Notes: generated by a model from the letters alone, not told the origin. A stretch of DNA of 39,774 bases from Caenispirillum salinarum AK4 (GCF_000315795.1 NZ_ANHY01000033.1:1-39774), one strand, 5' to 3'; counted from the first letter of the stretch, positions 29,855 through 37,615 are shown. Program-made: numbers and translations.

Positions 29855-30103
29855 CTATCGGTCGAGCCGATCGTACAAGGAGTCGCGGTCGAACGTCCCG
29901 CCACCCAGGTTGAACCCCCGCCGCATGTCTGCGAGGGCCTCCTTCTGCGCCTTGGCCCGTTCCTCGGCCGTCTTGCGAGACGGCGCGAGGCGTGCGACGG
30001 GCTTCCCATCCCGGAAAATCTCCACCGTCTCCCCCGCCTCGGCCTGGTCGAGCAGGGACATGAAGTTTTCTTCCGCCTCGTGCACCGTTACGCGCTTGTT
30101 CAT
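29855..30103 (-). CDS. Phd/YefM-type antitoxin
   Basis: 82 residues; start at 30103 with GGAG nine bases upstream. Seen: VTVHEAEENFMSLLDQAEAGETVEIFRDGKPVARLAP, the typical Phd/YefM DNA-binding N-terminus, followed by a charged flexible C-terminal half (RKTAEERAKAQKEALADMRRGFNLGGGTFDRDSLYDRLDR) that would wrap and block the PIN toxin. It is the first gene of the operon and probably represses its own promoter. Confidence 0.88.
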   Translation of the reverse strand: MNKRVTVHEAEENFMSLLDQAEAGETVEIFRDGKPVARLAPSRKTAEERAKAQKEALADMRRGFNLGGGTFDRDSLYDRLDR

Positions 30104-30128
30104 CGCTCAACTCCGCTTACCGAAGGAA

Positions 30129-30157
30129 ATGATGGGCCCGCCCCGCAACCCCGTCAA
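30129..30157 (-). promoter_or_regulatory. Promoter of the antitoxin-toxin-DUF429 operon
   Basis: Minus strand TTGACG (30157-30152), 17-base spacer, CATCAT (30134-30129), about 26 bases before the antitoxin start. It sits immediately after the decarboxylase terminator. Confidence 0.5.
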
Positions 30158-30159
30158 GC

Positions 30160-30196
30160 GAAAGGCCCCGCCGCCAGTCCTGGCGCGGGGCCTTTC
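30160..30196 (-). terminator. Terminator of the decarboxylase gene
   Basis: On the minus strand GAAAGGCCCCGC pairs with GCGGGGCCTTTC with an inner GCC/GGC helix. The stem is 11-12 pairs and ends in CCTTTCGC. It lies 23 bases after the decarboxylase stop. Confidence 0.75.
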
Positions 30197-30218
30197 ATCT
30201 TCGCCAAGGGCCCGTCAA

Positions 30219-31406
30219 TCAGGCGACGCGGCGGACCTTGTAGTCCTTCAGCCAGGTCACCCGGTCGGCGTCCGTGTCCTCGTCGCGGATTTCCACGAAG
30301 CGCTCAACATTGAAGCCGTTGAACCGGGTGCGGAGGGCATTGGAGTACGCGCCCATCATGCCGATCTCCAGCCAGTCGCCGGCGCGCACGTCGTCGGGCA
30401 CGCGGTGTGGGCCGGGCATGCTGTCGACGGAGTCGCAGGTCGGGCCGAACAACTGGAAATCCGACCGCCCCTCCGACGCCGCCTCGCCGGCCGGGCGCAC
30501 GACGGTGATGGGGAAGTACGGGCCCAGATACTTCAGTTCGGACAGGCTGCCGTAGGTGCCGTCGTTGAGGTAGAGCGACGCACCGCGGCGCAGGTCGACC
30601 CGGCACAGCACCGACAGCGCATCCCACACCAGCGCCCGGCCGGGCTCGCACTGCAGGCGGCAGGTCGCGGGCAGTCCGATACGCTTGACGCCGCTGCGGA
30701 TTTCCGCGCAGAAGTCCTCGAAGGCCGGCTCGTTGCCCGTGTACTGGCCCGGAAAGCCGCCGCCCACGTCCAGCACGTCGATGTCGCAGCCGGCCAGCTT
30801 GAGCGTTTCACCCACCAGGTCGATGGCGACGCCGAAGGCGCGCACGTCGACGCACTGGCTGCCGACATGGAAGGTCAGACCGACCTTGGCGGCCACCGCG
30901 TGACAGGCCTTCAGCAGGCGTGCCGCTTCGTGCACCGGCGCGCCGAACTTGCCCGAGAGGTCCATCAGGGCCTGGCCGCGCGGCATTTCCAGGCGCACCA
31001 CCAGCGTCAGGTCGCGGGCGTCGTGCGTGACCTCCAGAATCTTCGCAAGCTCGTCCTCGTGGTCGAGCACGAAGGCGCGCACACCGTGCTTGTAATAGGC
31101 CTCGGCGATGGCGTCGGGGCTTTTGATGGGATGCATGTAGTGGCATTCGGCCGCGGGGAAGCGGGCGCGAATGTCGCGGATTTCCGTGATCGACGCCGTG
31201 TCGAAGTGTCGGATGCCGCCCTCGTGAAGGGCGTTCAGCACCACCGGATTGTCGTTGCACTTCACGGCGTAGAGAACATCGCCGGGAAAAGCCTGCACGA
31301 AACGACGGGCGGTCGCGCGGAGGACGTCCGTGCGCACGCAGTGAATCGGATCGACGGGCTGGAGAACGTCCACGACTTCGGTAATGCCGCTGAACAGCTG
31401 GCTCAT
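30219..31406 (-). CDS. Ornithine/lysine decarboxylase, fold-type III PLP enzyme
   Basis: 395 residues. Seen: PLP lysine Lys49 in YAVKCND, FDTASITEI, MHPIKSP, the His/Gly segment FHVGSQC, DVGGGFPG (phosphate-binding), CEPGRALV (254-261), and the C-terminal catalytic FGPTCDSVD with Cys324-Asp325 contributed across the dimer. These fit bacterial eukaryotic-type ornithine decarboxylases, many of which also accept lysine. It makes putrescine (or cadaverine), feeding SpeE. The start at 31406 follows GGGGAGGGGTCAAA. It lies 184 bases behind rpoH, separated by the rpoH terminator, so it has its own promoter, which I could not define. Confidence 0.93.
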   Translation of the reverse strand: MSQLFSGITEVVDVLQPVDPIHCVRTDVLRATARRFVQAFPGDVLYAVKCNDNPVVLNALHEGGIRHFDTASITEIRDIRARFPAAECHYMHPIKSPDAIAEAYYKHGVRAFVLDHEDELAKILEVTHDARDLTLVVRLEMPRGQALMDLSGKFGAPVHEAARLLKACHAVAAKVGLTFHVGSQCVDVRAFGVAIDLVGETLKLAGCDIDVLDVGGGFPGQYTGNEPAFEDFCAEIRSGVKRIGLPATCRLQCEPGRALVWDALSVLCRVDLRRGASLYLNDGTYGSLSELKYLGPYFPITVVRPAGEAASEGRSDFQLFGPTCDSVDSMPGPHRVPDDVRAGDWLEIGMMGAYSNALRTRFNGFNVERFVEIRDEDTDADRVTWLKDYKVRRVA

Positions 31407-31531
31407 TTTGACCCCTCCCCAAAACCGGTGACAGTTTCAAAGGATGATCAGAATGCCGCCGCCGCGCGAGCCGCAGTGCTTAGGCAAACTATCCGCGCCC
31501 GTTCAGGCCGGAATGATCTGATCCTCAAGAT

Positions 31532-31575
31532 AAAAATCGGGTTCCGGGCGACCCGTGAAGGTGCCGCGGAACCCG
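31532..31575 (-). terminator. Rho-independent terminator of rpoH
   Basis: On the minus strand CGGGTTCCG pairs with CGGAACCCG and is followed by ATTTTTATC, 15 bases after the rpoH stop. Strong intrinsic terminator. Confidence 0.9.
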
Positions 31576-31589
31576 AAAGGAGCAGGACC

Positions 31590-32525
31590 TTACACGGCGT
31601 GGGGCAGAAGGTCAAGACCCTGGGCGATGGGCGCCCGCAGGCGCGTCGCCGCCGCCTTGATCGCGCCCTGCATCTTCTGGAAGGCGCGGTTTTCGATCTG
31701 GCGCACACGCTCGCGCGACACACCATAGCGCTTGCCCAGGTCCTCCAGCGTCACCGGATCGTCGGCCAGGCGGCGGGCCTGGATGATCTCGCGCTCGCGC
31801 TGGTTCAGGGCGGCCAGGCCCTCGCCGATCAGCTGGCGGCCGAGGGTGCGTTCCTCGAAGGAGGCGTAGGTGTCCTCCTGCGTCGGGTTCTCGTCGACCA
31901 GCATGTCCATGCGCTCGGTCTCGATATCGGACGACACCGGCGCGTTGAGGGAACTGTCGCGCGCCATCAGGCGGCGGTTCATGTTGACCACATGGTCGCG
32001 GCCGACGTTCAGCTCTTCCGCGATGCGGGCGACGTCTTCCGGCGCCATGTCGCTGTCCTCGTACAGGCCCAGGTTCGCCTTCACCTTGCGCAGGTTGTAG
32101 AACAGGCGCTTCTGGACGGCGTCGGAGCCCATCTTGACCATGGACCACTGGCTGAGCACGAACTCGTTGATGCTCGCCTTGATCCACCACATGGCATAGG
32201 TCGCCAGGCGGAAACCCTTTTCCGGCTCGAACTTCTGCACCGCGCGCATCAGCCCCAGGTTGCCCTCGCTCACCAGATCAGCCATGGGCAGGCCGTAGCG
32301 GCGATACTGCGAGGCGATCTTGGCGACCAGACGCAGGTGGCTGGTCACCAGCCGATGGGCGGCCTTCTCGTCGCCCTGGTACTTGTAGCGCATGGCGAGG
32401 TCGTATTCCTCCTGCGGCTCCAGCACCGGGAACCGGCGGATGGAGTCCATGTAGGAGGAGAAGGACATTTCCGGCGTCAGGGTCGGAATGTCGCGGACGT
32501 TCAGAGTGGTGTCGGTGTCAACCAT
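31590..32525 (-). CDS. rpoH: RNA polymerase sigma-32 (heat-shock sigma factor)
   Basis: 311 residues; start at 32525 with GGGGAG upstream. Seen: region 2 with DLVSEGNLGLMRAVQKFEPEKGFRLATYAMWWIKASI (about 83-119), the RpoH-box QKRLFYNLRK (138-147) that marks sigma-32 and not other sigma-70 relatives, and region 4 with LEDLGKRYGVSRERVRQIENRAFQKM for -35 recognition. It directs transcription of chaperones and proteases after heat shock. The small heat-shock protein gene lies 124 bases upstream on the same strand, with no clear terminator between them, so read-through could raise rpoH levels. groESL is 6 kb away with a matching promoter. Confidence 0.97.
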   Translation of the reverse strand: MVDTDTTLNVRDIPTLTPEMSFSSYMDSIRRFPVLEPQEEYDLAMRYKYQGDEKAAHRLVTSHLRLVAKIASQYRRYGLPMADLVSEGNLGLMRAVQKFEPEKGFRLATYAMWWIKASINEFVLSQWSMVKMGSDAVQKRLFYNLRKVKANLGLYEDSDMAPEDVARIAEELNVGRDHVVNMNRRLMARDSSLNAPVSSDIETERMDMLVDENPTQEDTYASFEERTLGRQLIGEGLAALNQREREIIQARRLADDPVTLEDLGKRYGVSRERVRQIENRAFQKMQGAIKAAATRLRAPIAQGLDLLPHAV

Positions 32526-32649
32526 GGGAGAAACTCCCCTTCAATCAGTAGATCCCTTCGCGGCCAGAGAGGCCTTTTGTGGATGGAACGCCGTCGTGGG
32601 TTGTTGCGCTCTTCAAAGACGATCCATCCCGGCCAACTCGGGGCGAAAA

Positions 32650-33105
32650 TCAGGCGACGGCGGTTTCCGGAGCCCCGGTCGCGATGGCGACCTTGCGCGG
32701 CGCCTTGGCCTCCGGCACCTCGCGCACCAGGTCGATGCGCAGCAGGCCGTTTTCCAGGCCCGCGCCCGTGACCTTCACGTGGTCGGCGAGGTGAAACTTG
32801 CGGAGGAAGTCGCGCGTGGCGATGCCGCGATGCAGGAAGACCGGCTCGTCGGTGTCCGCGTCCGCATCCGTCTCGGACGCCTTCCGCCCGGCGACGACCA
32901 GCATGCCGTCGCGCACCTCGACCGTCAGGTCGTCGGCCTCGAAGCCGGCCACGGCCAGCGTCACGGCATAGCCGTTCTCGCCAATGGCCTCGATGTCGTA
33001 GGGCGGGTAGTTGGTACCGCCGTCCATGCGCCGGGCGCCTTCCATCAGGCGGGCGGCGCGGTCGAATCCGACCGTGGAGCGGTAGAGGGGAGTCAGATCA
33101 CGCAT
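32650..33105 (-). CDS. Small heat-shock protein, Hsp20/IbpA type
   Basis: 151 residues from the ATG at 33105, with GGAGGA nine bases upstream. Seen: N-terminal arm RDLTPLYRSTVGFDRAARL as in bacterial class A sHsps; alpha-crystallin domain opening YPPYDIEAIGENGYAVTLAVAGF, then VEVRDGMLVVAGRKA, HRGIATRDFLRKFHLADHV, GLENGLLRIDLVREVPE, and a C-terminal tail. The acidic insert ETDADADTDE lies between the early strands. It holds unfolded proteins for refolding. The usual C-terminal I-x-I anchor appears only as VAIA, which is a weak match. Confidence 0.95.
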   Translation of the reverse strand: MRDLTPLYRSTVGFDRAARLMEGARRMDGGTNYPPYDIEAIGENGYAVTLAVAGFEADDLTVEVRDGMLVVAGRKASETDADADTDEPVFLHRGIATRDFLRKFHLADHVKVTGAGLENGLLRIDLVREVPEAKAPRKVAIATGAPETAVA

Positions 33106-33435
33106 AGTCACACATCCTCCATCGAGCGATGTCGGCGAGAGCATGCTTCAGGCGCGCGACCCTCTGTCGCACGATCCCTGGCCGCATCCCGACCGTGGCA
33201 CCCCGGACCGCCGTTTCCAGTGCGCGTCCAGCGTGGCCGTTTCCGTCTCCGCCCCCGGCGGTCACGCGCCAGGGGGCGGCGCTTGCTTGTGGCTCCGCCC
33301 TTTGGCGCGAGCCCTTCGCTGGTGGTGGCGACCGGCCCTTGCCGCGTCACCCCTGCCCCGTTTCCGCAAGCCCTGCCCGGGCATGGGTCGGAGCACACCG
33401 AAGGCCGGACCCGATACAGCGGCGTCCGGCTCGAT
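33106..33435. other. Long GC-rich leader region upstream of hsp20
   Basis: About 330 bases between the hsp20 start and its likely promoter. No credible gene is seen: a 96-codon minus-strand frame is arginine-rich and without a ribosome site. It contains GGGCGG/CCGCCC hairpin arms (about 33276-33302). ACATC and GATGT (about 33113-33130) could pair across the hsp20 ribosome site. Possibly a structured leader. Confidence 0.4.
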
Positions 33436-33466
33436 CATAATATGGGCACACGGGCGGCAAGGTCAA
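33436..33466 (-). promoter_or_regulatory. Heat-shock/sigma-70-like promoter upstream of hsp20
   Basis: Minus strand CTTGACC (33466-33460), 14-base spacer, CCCATATTAT (33445-33436). It fits the enteric sigma-32 form (CTTGAAA...CCCCATnT) but also a sigma-70 form TTGACC-N18-TATTAT; sequence alone cannot separate them. The start of transcription would be near 33429, about 320 bases before hsp20. Confidence 0.5.
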
Positions 33467-33666
33467 GGAAAAAAGTGGACCAAATTCGTCTGCTTTCCCA
33501 GGGCGCCGATATGGGCCGAAGCTTCTTCCGCCGCAACCCCGTCGCAGCCCTTTCCGTTGAACTCCACGATCATCGGTGCTAGCCCGAAGGCGTGCCCGCC
33601 CGACGGCCGGCGCCGGCGCCCCGAAGGCCCTCGACACACCGCCCTACCCGGAGTTCCCCGACCCCC

Positions 33667-34974
33667 ATGCGCGCGATCCTGGTTCCCATCATCGCCCTGT
33701 TGACCGGTGCGGCGTTCCTCATGCTGGGCAACGGGTTGATGGGTACCTTGACGAGTCTGCGGCTGGACATGGCGGGCGCCTCGGCCACCGTCGTCGGCAT
33801 CGTCAACGCCGGCTACTTCGGCGGCCTGACCCTGGGCGCCCTGTTCGCCGAACGGGTGATTCGCCGCGTCGGCCACATCCGCGCCTTCGCCGCCCTGGCC
33901 TCGCTGTATTCGGGCGCCACGCTCGCCCACGCGCTGGAGGTCGACCCGTGGATCTGGCTCACCCTGCGCTTCGTGGAAGGCCTCTGCATGGCGGGCCTGT
34001 TCATCTGCGTGGAGAGCTGGCTGAACCACCGCGCCACCAACGTCACGCGCGGGCAGATCCTCTCCAGCTATGCGGTGACCATCTATTTCGCGCAGTTCCT
34101 GGGCCAGTTCATGCTGAACCTGCCCGACGAGACCGGCTTCCTGCTGTTCGTCCTGATCTCCATCCTCATGAGCCTGGCCGTCGTGCCGGTGGCCATGACC
34201 TCCACGCCCATCCCGACGATGCCCGAAGTGGCGAGCTTTTCCTTCAAGCGCCTGTGGAAGGTTTCGCCGCTGGGCGTCTACGGCGCCGGCGTGGGCGGCA
34301 TCGTGTTCGGCGCCTCCTACGGCCTGGCGCCGGTGTTCACGCAGAAACTGGGCTATAGCGTGTCGGAGACGGCGACCTTCGTTTCCGCCACCATTCTGGG
34401 CGGGCTCATCATCCAGTACCCCATCGGCAAGCTGTCGGACATTCTGGACCGCCGCGTGGTGCTGGTGAGCCTGTTCATCGCGCAGGTGGCGATCTCGGGC
34501 CTGATGATCGGCGCCACGTTCCTGGGGTTCTGGTACGTGGTGGGCTGCGCCGTGATGTTCGGCGGCATCAGTTTCACGCTCTACCCGCTGTCGCTCTCCC
34601 ACGCCAACGACCACCTGGAGAGCCACGAGCTTGTGGCCGCCGCCGGCGGCCTGCTGCTGACCTATTCGCTCGGCGCGACCATCGGCCCGCTGTTCGTCTC
34701 GCCGCTGATGGACGCCATCGGCCCCAACGGCCTGTTCGCGGTGCTGCTGCTGCTGGGCGTGGTGTCGAGCTTCTTTGCCGCCTGGCGCGTCCGGGCGCGC
34801 CCCTCCGTGCCCATGGAGGAGCAGGGCAAGTACCACGTGGTGCCGCGCACCTCCGCGGTTTCGGCCGCCATGGACCCGCGCGGCGAGGACGCCGACGGCC
34901 AGCTGAGCTTCGACTTCGACGCCCCCGCGCCTGAGGAGGAGCAGGCCGAGGCCCAACGGCTCGCCGCGGAATGA
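33667..34974 (+). CDS. MFS transporter, YcaD-like (paralogue of 26085-27491)
   Basis: 435 residues from the ATG at 33667, with GGAG about 12 bases upstream; longer starts add a basic Pro-rich stretch. Twelve predicted helices. Shared with the other paralogue: LGNGLMGTLTSLR, GYFGGLTLGALFAERVIRRVGHIRAFAAL, ESWLNHRATNVTRG, QYPIGKLSDILDRR, SHANDHLESHELVAAAGGLLLTYSLGA. The cytoplasmic tail (about 380-435) contains EEQGKYHVVP and AAMDPRGED, echoing the tail motif of the paralogue, then an acidic end with SFDFDAPAPEEEQ. Substrate unknown. No gene partner. Confidence 0.9.
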   Translation: MRAILVPIIALLTGAAFLMLGNGLMGTLTSLRLDMAGASATVVGIVNAGYFGGLTLGALFAERVIRRVGHIRAFAALASLYSGATLAHALEVDPWIWLTLRFVEGLCMAGLFICVESWLNHRATNVTRGQILSSYAVTIYFAQFLGQFMLNLPDETGFLLFVLISILMSLAVVPVAMTSTPIPTMPEVASFSFKRLWKVSPLGVYGAGVGGIVFGASYGLAPVFTQKLGYSVSETATFVSATILGGLIIQYPIGKLSDILDRRVVLVSLFIAQVAISGLMIGATFLGFWYVVGCAVMFGGISFTLYPLSLSHANDHLESHELVAAAGGLLLTYSLGATIGPLFVSPLMDAIGPNGLFAVLLLLGVVSSFFAAWRVRARPSVPMEEQGKYHVVPRTSAVSAAMDPRGEDADGQLSFDFDAPAPEEEQAEAQRLAAE

Positions 34975-35088
34975 TCGGCTGCCGCGACTTTCGTCGTCGG
35001 CGGATGGAATAAGGCGGACCTGAGTGTCGTTGTCCCCTGGCGCACGCATCAAGCGCCTGTTGACAGCAACCTTCGGGGGGACGCCGCC

Positions 35089-35628
35089 ATGACCTTTGCC
35101 GCCGACGCCTTTGCCTTCACCTTCGAGGCCGATCTGTCGCTGGGGGAGGACCTGCTGCGCCGCGTCCCGGGCCCGCCTCCGGACGCGGCCCTGCTGACCC
35201 GCAGCCCCCTGGGCACCTTCTGGGCCGACGCGCCGGACCACACGGTGCCGGAGGGCTTCGACGAACTCCGCCTGGCGGTGGCGCCGGGAACCGACCGCGT
35301 GATCGGCGCCAGCGCGCTCGCCTACCTGGACACGCCTGAAGCCGCCGAGGCCCGCGCCCGCGCCAATGCCTGGAGCCTGACAATGCTCCACGGCCCCACC
35401 CAGGCCCGAGGCCCGGCCGCCTGCGTGCGCTGGGTGAGGGACCTGGAGGACGGCCGGCGGTTGCAGCTGTCGTGCTATCGGAACGCGCGCGTGGTGGCGC
35501 TGCGGCTGTGTCTGGGGGCGGGGCGTGCGGAGGTGCGGGATGAAAGAGGGCTGATGAGGAGCGGCACGCGACGAACCGGAAACGCGCTTGAGACGTTGAA
35601 GCGCGCAGATATAGTACGGCTTAACTGA
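35089..35628 (+). CDS. Hypothetical protein
   Basis: 179 residues with a GGGGGG ribosome site ahead of the ATG at 35089. Not recognised. Composition is ordinary for the genome, and it has no signal peptide or membrane helix. Motifs visible: TRSPLGTFWADAPDHTVPEGFDELRLAVAPGTD in the first half, then HGPTQARGPAACVRWVRDLEDGRRLQLSCYRNARVVALRLCLG, which looks like alternating beta strands. It ends 15 bases before the AT-rich SIR2-like island; the C-terminal RRTGNALETLKRADIVRLN runs into the AT-rich transition, so the original C-terminus may have been replaced. Confidence 0.6.
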   Translation: MTFAADAFAFTFEADLSLGEDLLRRVPGPPPDAALLTRSPLGTFWADAPDHTVPEGFDELRLAVAPGTDRVIGASALAYLDTPEAAEARARANAWSLTMLHGPTQARGPAACVRWVRDLEDGRRLQLSCYRNARVVALRLCLGAGRAEVRDERGLMRSGTRRTGNALETLKRADIVRLN

Positions 35629-35643
35629 AAGTGCTTTAATTTG

Positions 35644-36693
35644 TTAACCCCAAACATTCGCTGATGCGGCATCAAACAGGACGAGGTTCAACGGTGCTTT
35701 GCCACGAGAGTAGGTTTCTCTCAGCTCGGCAATCTTGTTGGCATTCGCTATCGCCTCCCGGTTCGCCGGAGTATTTGGGTCGCCATAGATACCCACGAGA
35801 AGTTGAGCGACCTGTCCCCTGGCGATACACTTTAGTATGTGCCAATCATTTTCGGCGAGGGAATGCCCGTAGACGACGATGGCATTGTTTTTCGATCCAC
35901 AGCAGCCCTCAAAGCTGCGATATGCCTTATGAAGATATGCATTATGCATGATTTTTCTTAGCTTGCTGTCGCTAGTCCCCTCTGAGACAAAAACGGGGAA
36001 TCGATCTTCATCGAGAGCAGCTCTGATTTGCTCTACAATTGGTCTGTCAGTTTTAGACCACGTATACTTAGTTATTTCGGAGCCGTTGTCGTAAAGGTGA
36101 AGGGCTCCGTGAAGGTAATTGACCGTCGACTTGTTCCCTTGTTGCCAACTCACGTATGGCGCATCTGTGTCATCATGCGGATGTCGGAAACCATCATCTG
36201 GCTTAAGATCCAAGTCATCGAATTCTTCCTGCATCAAGGCCCAGTAAAGAATAACATCATAATTCAAAGTGAAAATATGGTCGAACTGGGAGAGGAAATT
36301 TCTGCAACGAGTGTAATTATGAGGTTTAATATCAAACGGACGGTTTGGATGGCGCTTGGCAACAGCAGAGACCAAAGCGTCCTTCACGAACTCAGCGTCA
36401 TTGCGAAGTTCATTGAAAAGTTCCGTGTTGCTCGGATCGTAAATGGAAATGGTCTTTGCGGAATCTTGCAAATGTCTAATGACTATCTCAAAGTCCATAG
36501 TGCCGAGCGATTCGAAGATTTTCTTAACGTTATTGTGCGCTGAGAAATCAGCGTTTTCGTACAGCGACGTGTAAGAAAAGATGTTGGGCCGGATGGCTAC
36601 GCTAAAGCCATTCCCCAACAAAATGTGCTTCTTCTTGCAGTGCCGCGCTTCGTTCATAGCGTCGTCGAACGAAAAAATCTCCGCTTTAGCCAT
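35644..36693 (-). CDS. SIR2-like/DUF4917 family protein, candidate NAD-consuming defence effector
   Basis: 349 residues; start at 36693 with AGGGA upstream. Base use is far more AT-rich than the neighbours (individual lines near 33-43% G+C), a sign of transfer. Seen: N-terminal nucleotide-fold motif ILLGNGFSVA (24-33), GTMDFEIVIRHL, FTLNYDVILYWAL with the Asn-Tyr-Asp core (144-146), YLHGALHLY with a candidate catalytic His195, and AIVVYGHSLAENDWHIL (271-287). This order matches SIR2-like domains (glycine motif, NYD, HG, GxSL) and the DUF4917 family. Known: several SIR2-like proteins degrade NAD during anti-phage defence. That role here is inference; no partner gene is adjacent. Confidence 0.72.
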   Translation of the reverse strand: MAKAEIFSFDDAMNEARHCKKKHILLGNGFSVAIRPNIFSYTSLYENADFSAHNNVKKIFESLGTMDFEIVIRHLQDSAKTISIYDPSNTELFNELRNDAEFVKDALVSAVAKRHPNRPFDIKPHNYTRCRNFLSQFDHIFTLNYDVILYWALMQEEFDDLDLKPDDGFRHPHDDTDAPYVSWQQGNKSTVNYLHGALHLYDNGSEITKYTWSKTDRPIVEQIRAALDEDRFPVFVSEGTSDSKLRKIMHNAYLHKAYRSFEGCCGSKNNAIVVYGHSLAENDWHILKCIARGQVAQLLVGIYGDPNTPANREAIANANKIAELRETYSRGKAPLNLVLFDAASANVWG

Positions 36694-36800
36694 TTTGTTC
36701 CCTGCCGCTCGCCCTGTTAGGATGCGCGGAAGAAGTTATGCTCGAAAAGAGTGATCGGAAAGCCGGAGATTAGTTATAAGACCACCACTCTGGGTCGGAA

Positions 36801-37532
36801 TCACCGCACCCCACCGAACCCCGGCAGCCGCACGTCCAGCGGATCAAAATCCACTCCCAGCGACAGCCCCAGGAACGTCAGTTCCACCCCTTCCTCCGGC
36901 GCCACCAGCAGCCCGCCAAGACCCTCGAACGACAGCATGAACCCGCCGCCGCTGGGTGCGGTCGACACCGGTTCGTCCCACGGCAGCCAGTTCTTGCCGA
37001 TGGCGTTGGCGGGCATGTCCAGGCCAAGCTCGGGCACGCTGCGGCCGATGTGGGCGAGGAAGGTGTTGCTGTTGGGGCCGGGGAAGGTGCGATACGACCC
37101 CGTGTAGGGATAGCTCGCCACCGCCGCCTCCACCCGCGCGATCAGCGCGTCCACCTCCGCACCGCCGCGCAGGTCGAGCAGCAGGCGGGGCTCCGCACCG
37201 TACCAGCGGGCGTCGGGGGCCATGCGGTCGCGGGTCACCCGGCCGCCGCCCCAGCCGACGACCTCGTACCGGTCCCAATCCGAAGAGCCCGCGCGGCGCA
37301 CCGCGATCCACGGGTGCACGGCGAAGATGCCCCGCCAGCCGTAGGTCGGCGCGGCGTAGACCTGGATGACGGCACCCGGCTCCTCCTCCGCCGAAGGCGC
37401 CAGGCCGACGGGGGCGCGCGAGGCGCTGGACCAGTGGCCTTGCGGCACGCCCCGTTGCAGGCCGTGGACGCCCACCGGCGCGACGAACACCACCACCAGC
37501 GCCAGGAACCCCAGAACCGTCTTGCGCACCAT
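36801..37532 (-). CDS. DUF3750 family protein
   Basis: 243 residues from the ATG at 37532; a GTG at 37541 is an equally possible start. Seen: N-terminal hydrophobic anchor (about 4-22), then the DUF3750 pattern: IQVYAAPTYGWRGIFAVHPWIAVRRAG, YEVVGWGGGRV, WYGAEPRLLLDLRG, YPYTGSYRTFPGPNSNTFLAHIGRSVPELGLDMPANAIGKNWLP. The conserved Trp/His and PGPNSNTF are intact. The family is membrane-anchored or periplasmic and of unknown function; the PGPNSNTF segment hints at a catalytic site (inference). It ends next to the AT-rich island and starts near the second repeat copy. Confidence 0.82.
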   Translation of the reverse strand: MVRKTVLGFLALVVVFVAPVGVHGLQRGVPQGHWSSASRAPVGLAPSAEEEPGAVIQVYAAPTYGWRGIFAVHPWIAVRRAGSSDWDRYEVVGWGGGRVTRDRMAPDARWYGAEPRLLLDLRGGAEVDALIARVEAAVASYPYTGSYRTFPGPNSNTFLAHIGRSVPELGLDMPANAIGKNWLPWDEPVSTAPSGGGFMLSFEGLGGLLVAPEEGVELTFLGLSLGVDFDPLDVRLPGFGGVR

Positions 37533-37615
37533 CACCCGCACCTGCTCATCATCACGATCGCCCGTCAGTCTCCTTCAAGAATGGGGCGTGAGGATGGAGG
37601 CGCAACGGGACATTA

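Noticed and set aside
31407..31531. speF-type riboswitch or other polyamine leader upstream of the decarboxylase gene
   Set aside because: The region is short, most structure belongs to the rpoH terminator, and no conserved leader sequence was recognised.
33108..33398. 96-codon minus-strand frame ending just before hsp20
   Set aside because: Very Arg/Gly-rich with no ribosome site; better explained as an untranslated leader.
35059..35088. TTGACA just upstream of the 179-residue ORF
   Set aside because: A perfect -35 hexamer, but no -10 element follows at usable spacing before the start codon.
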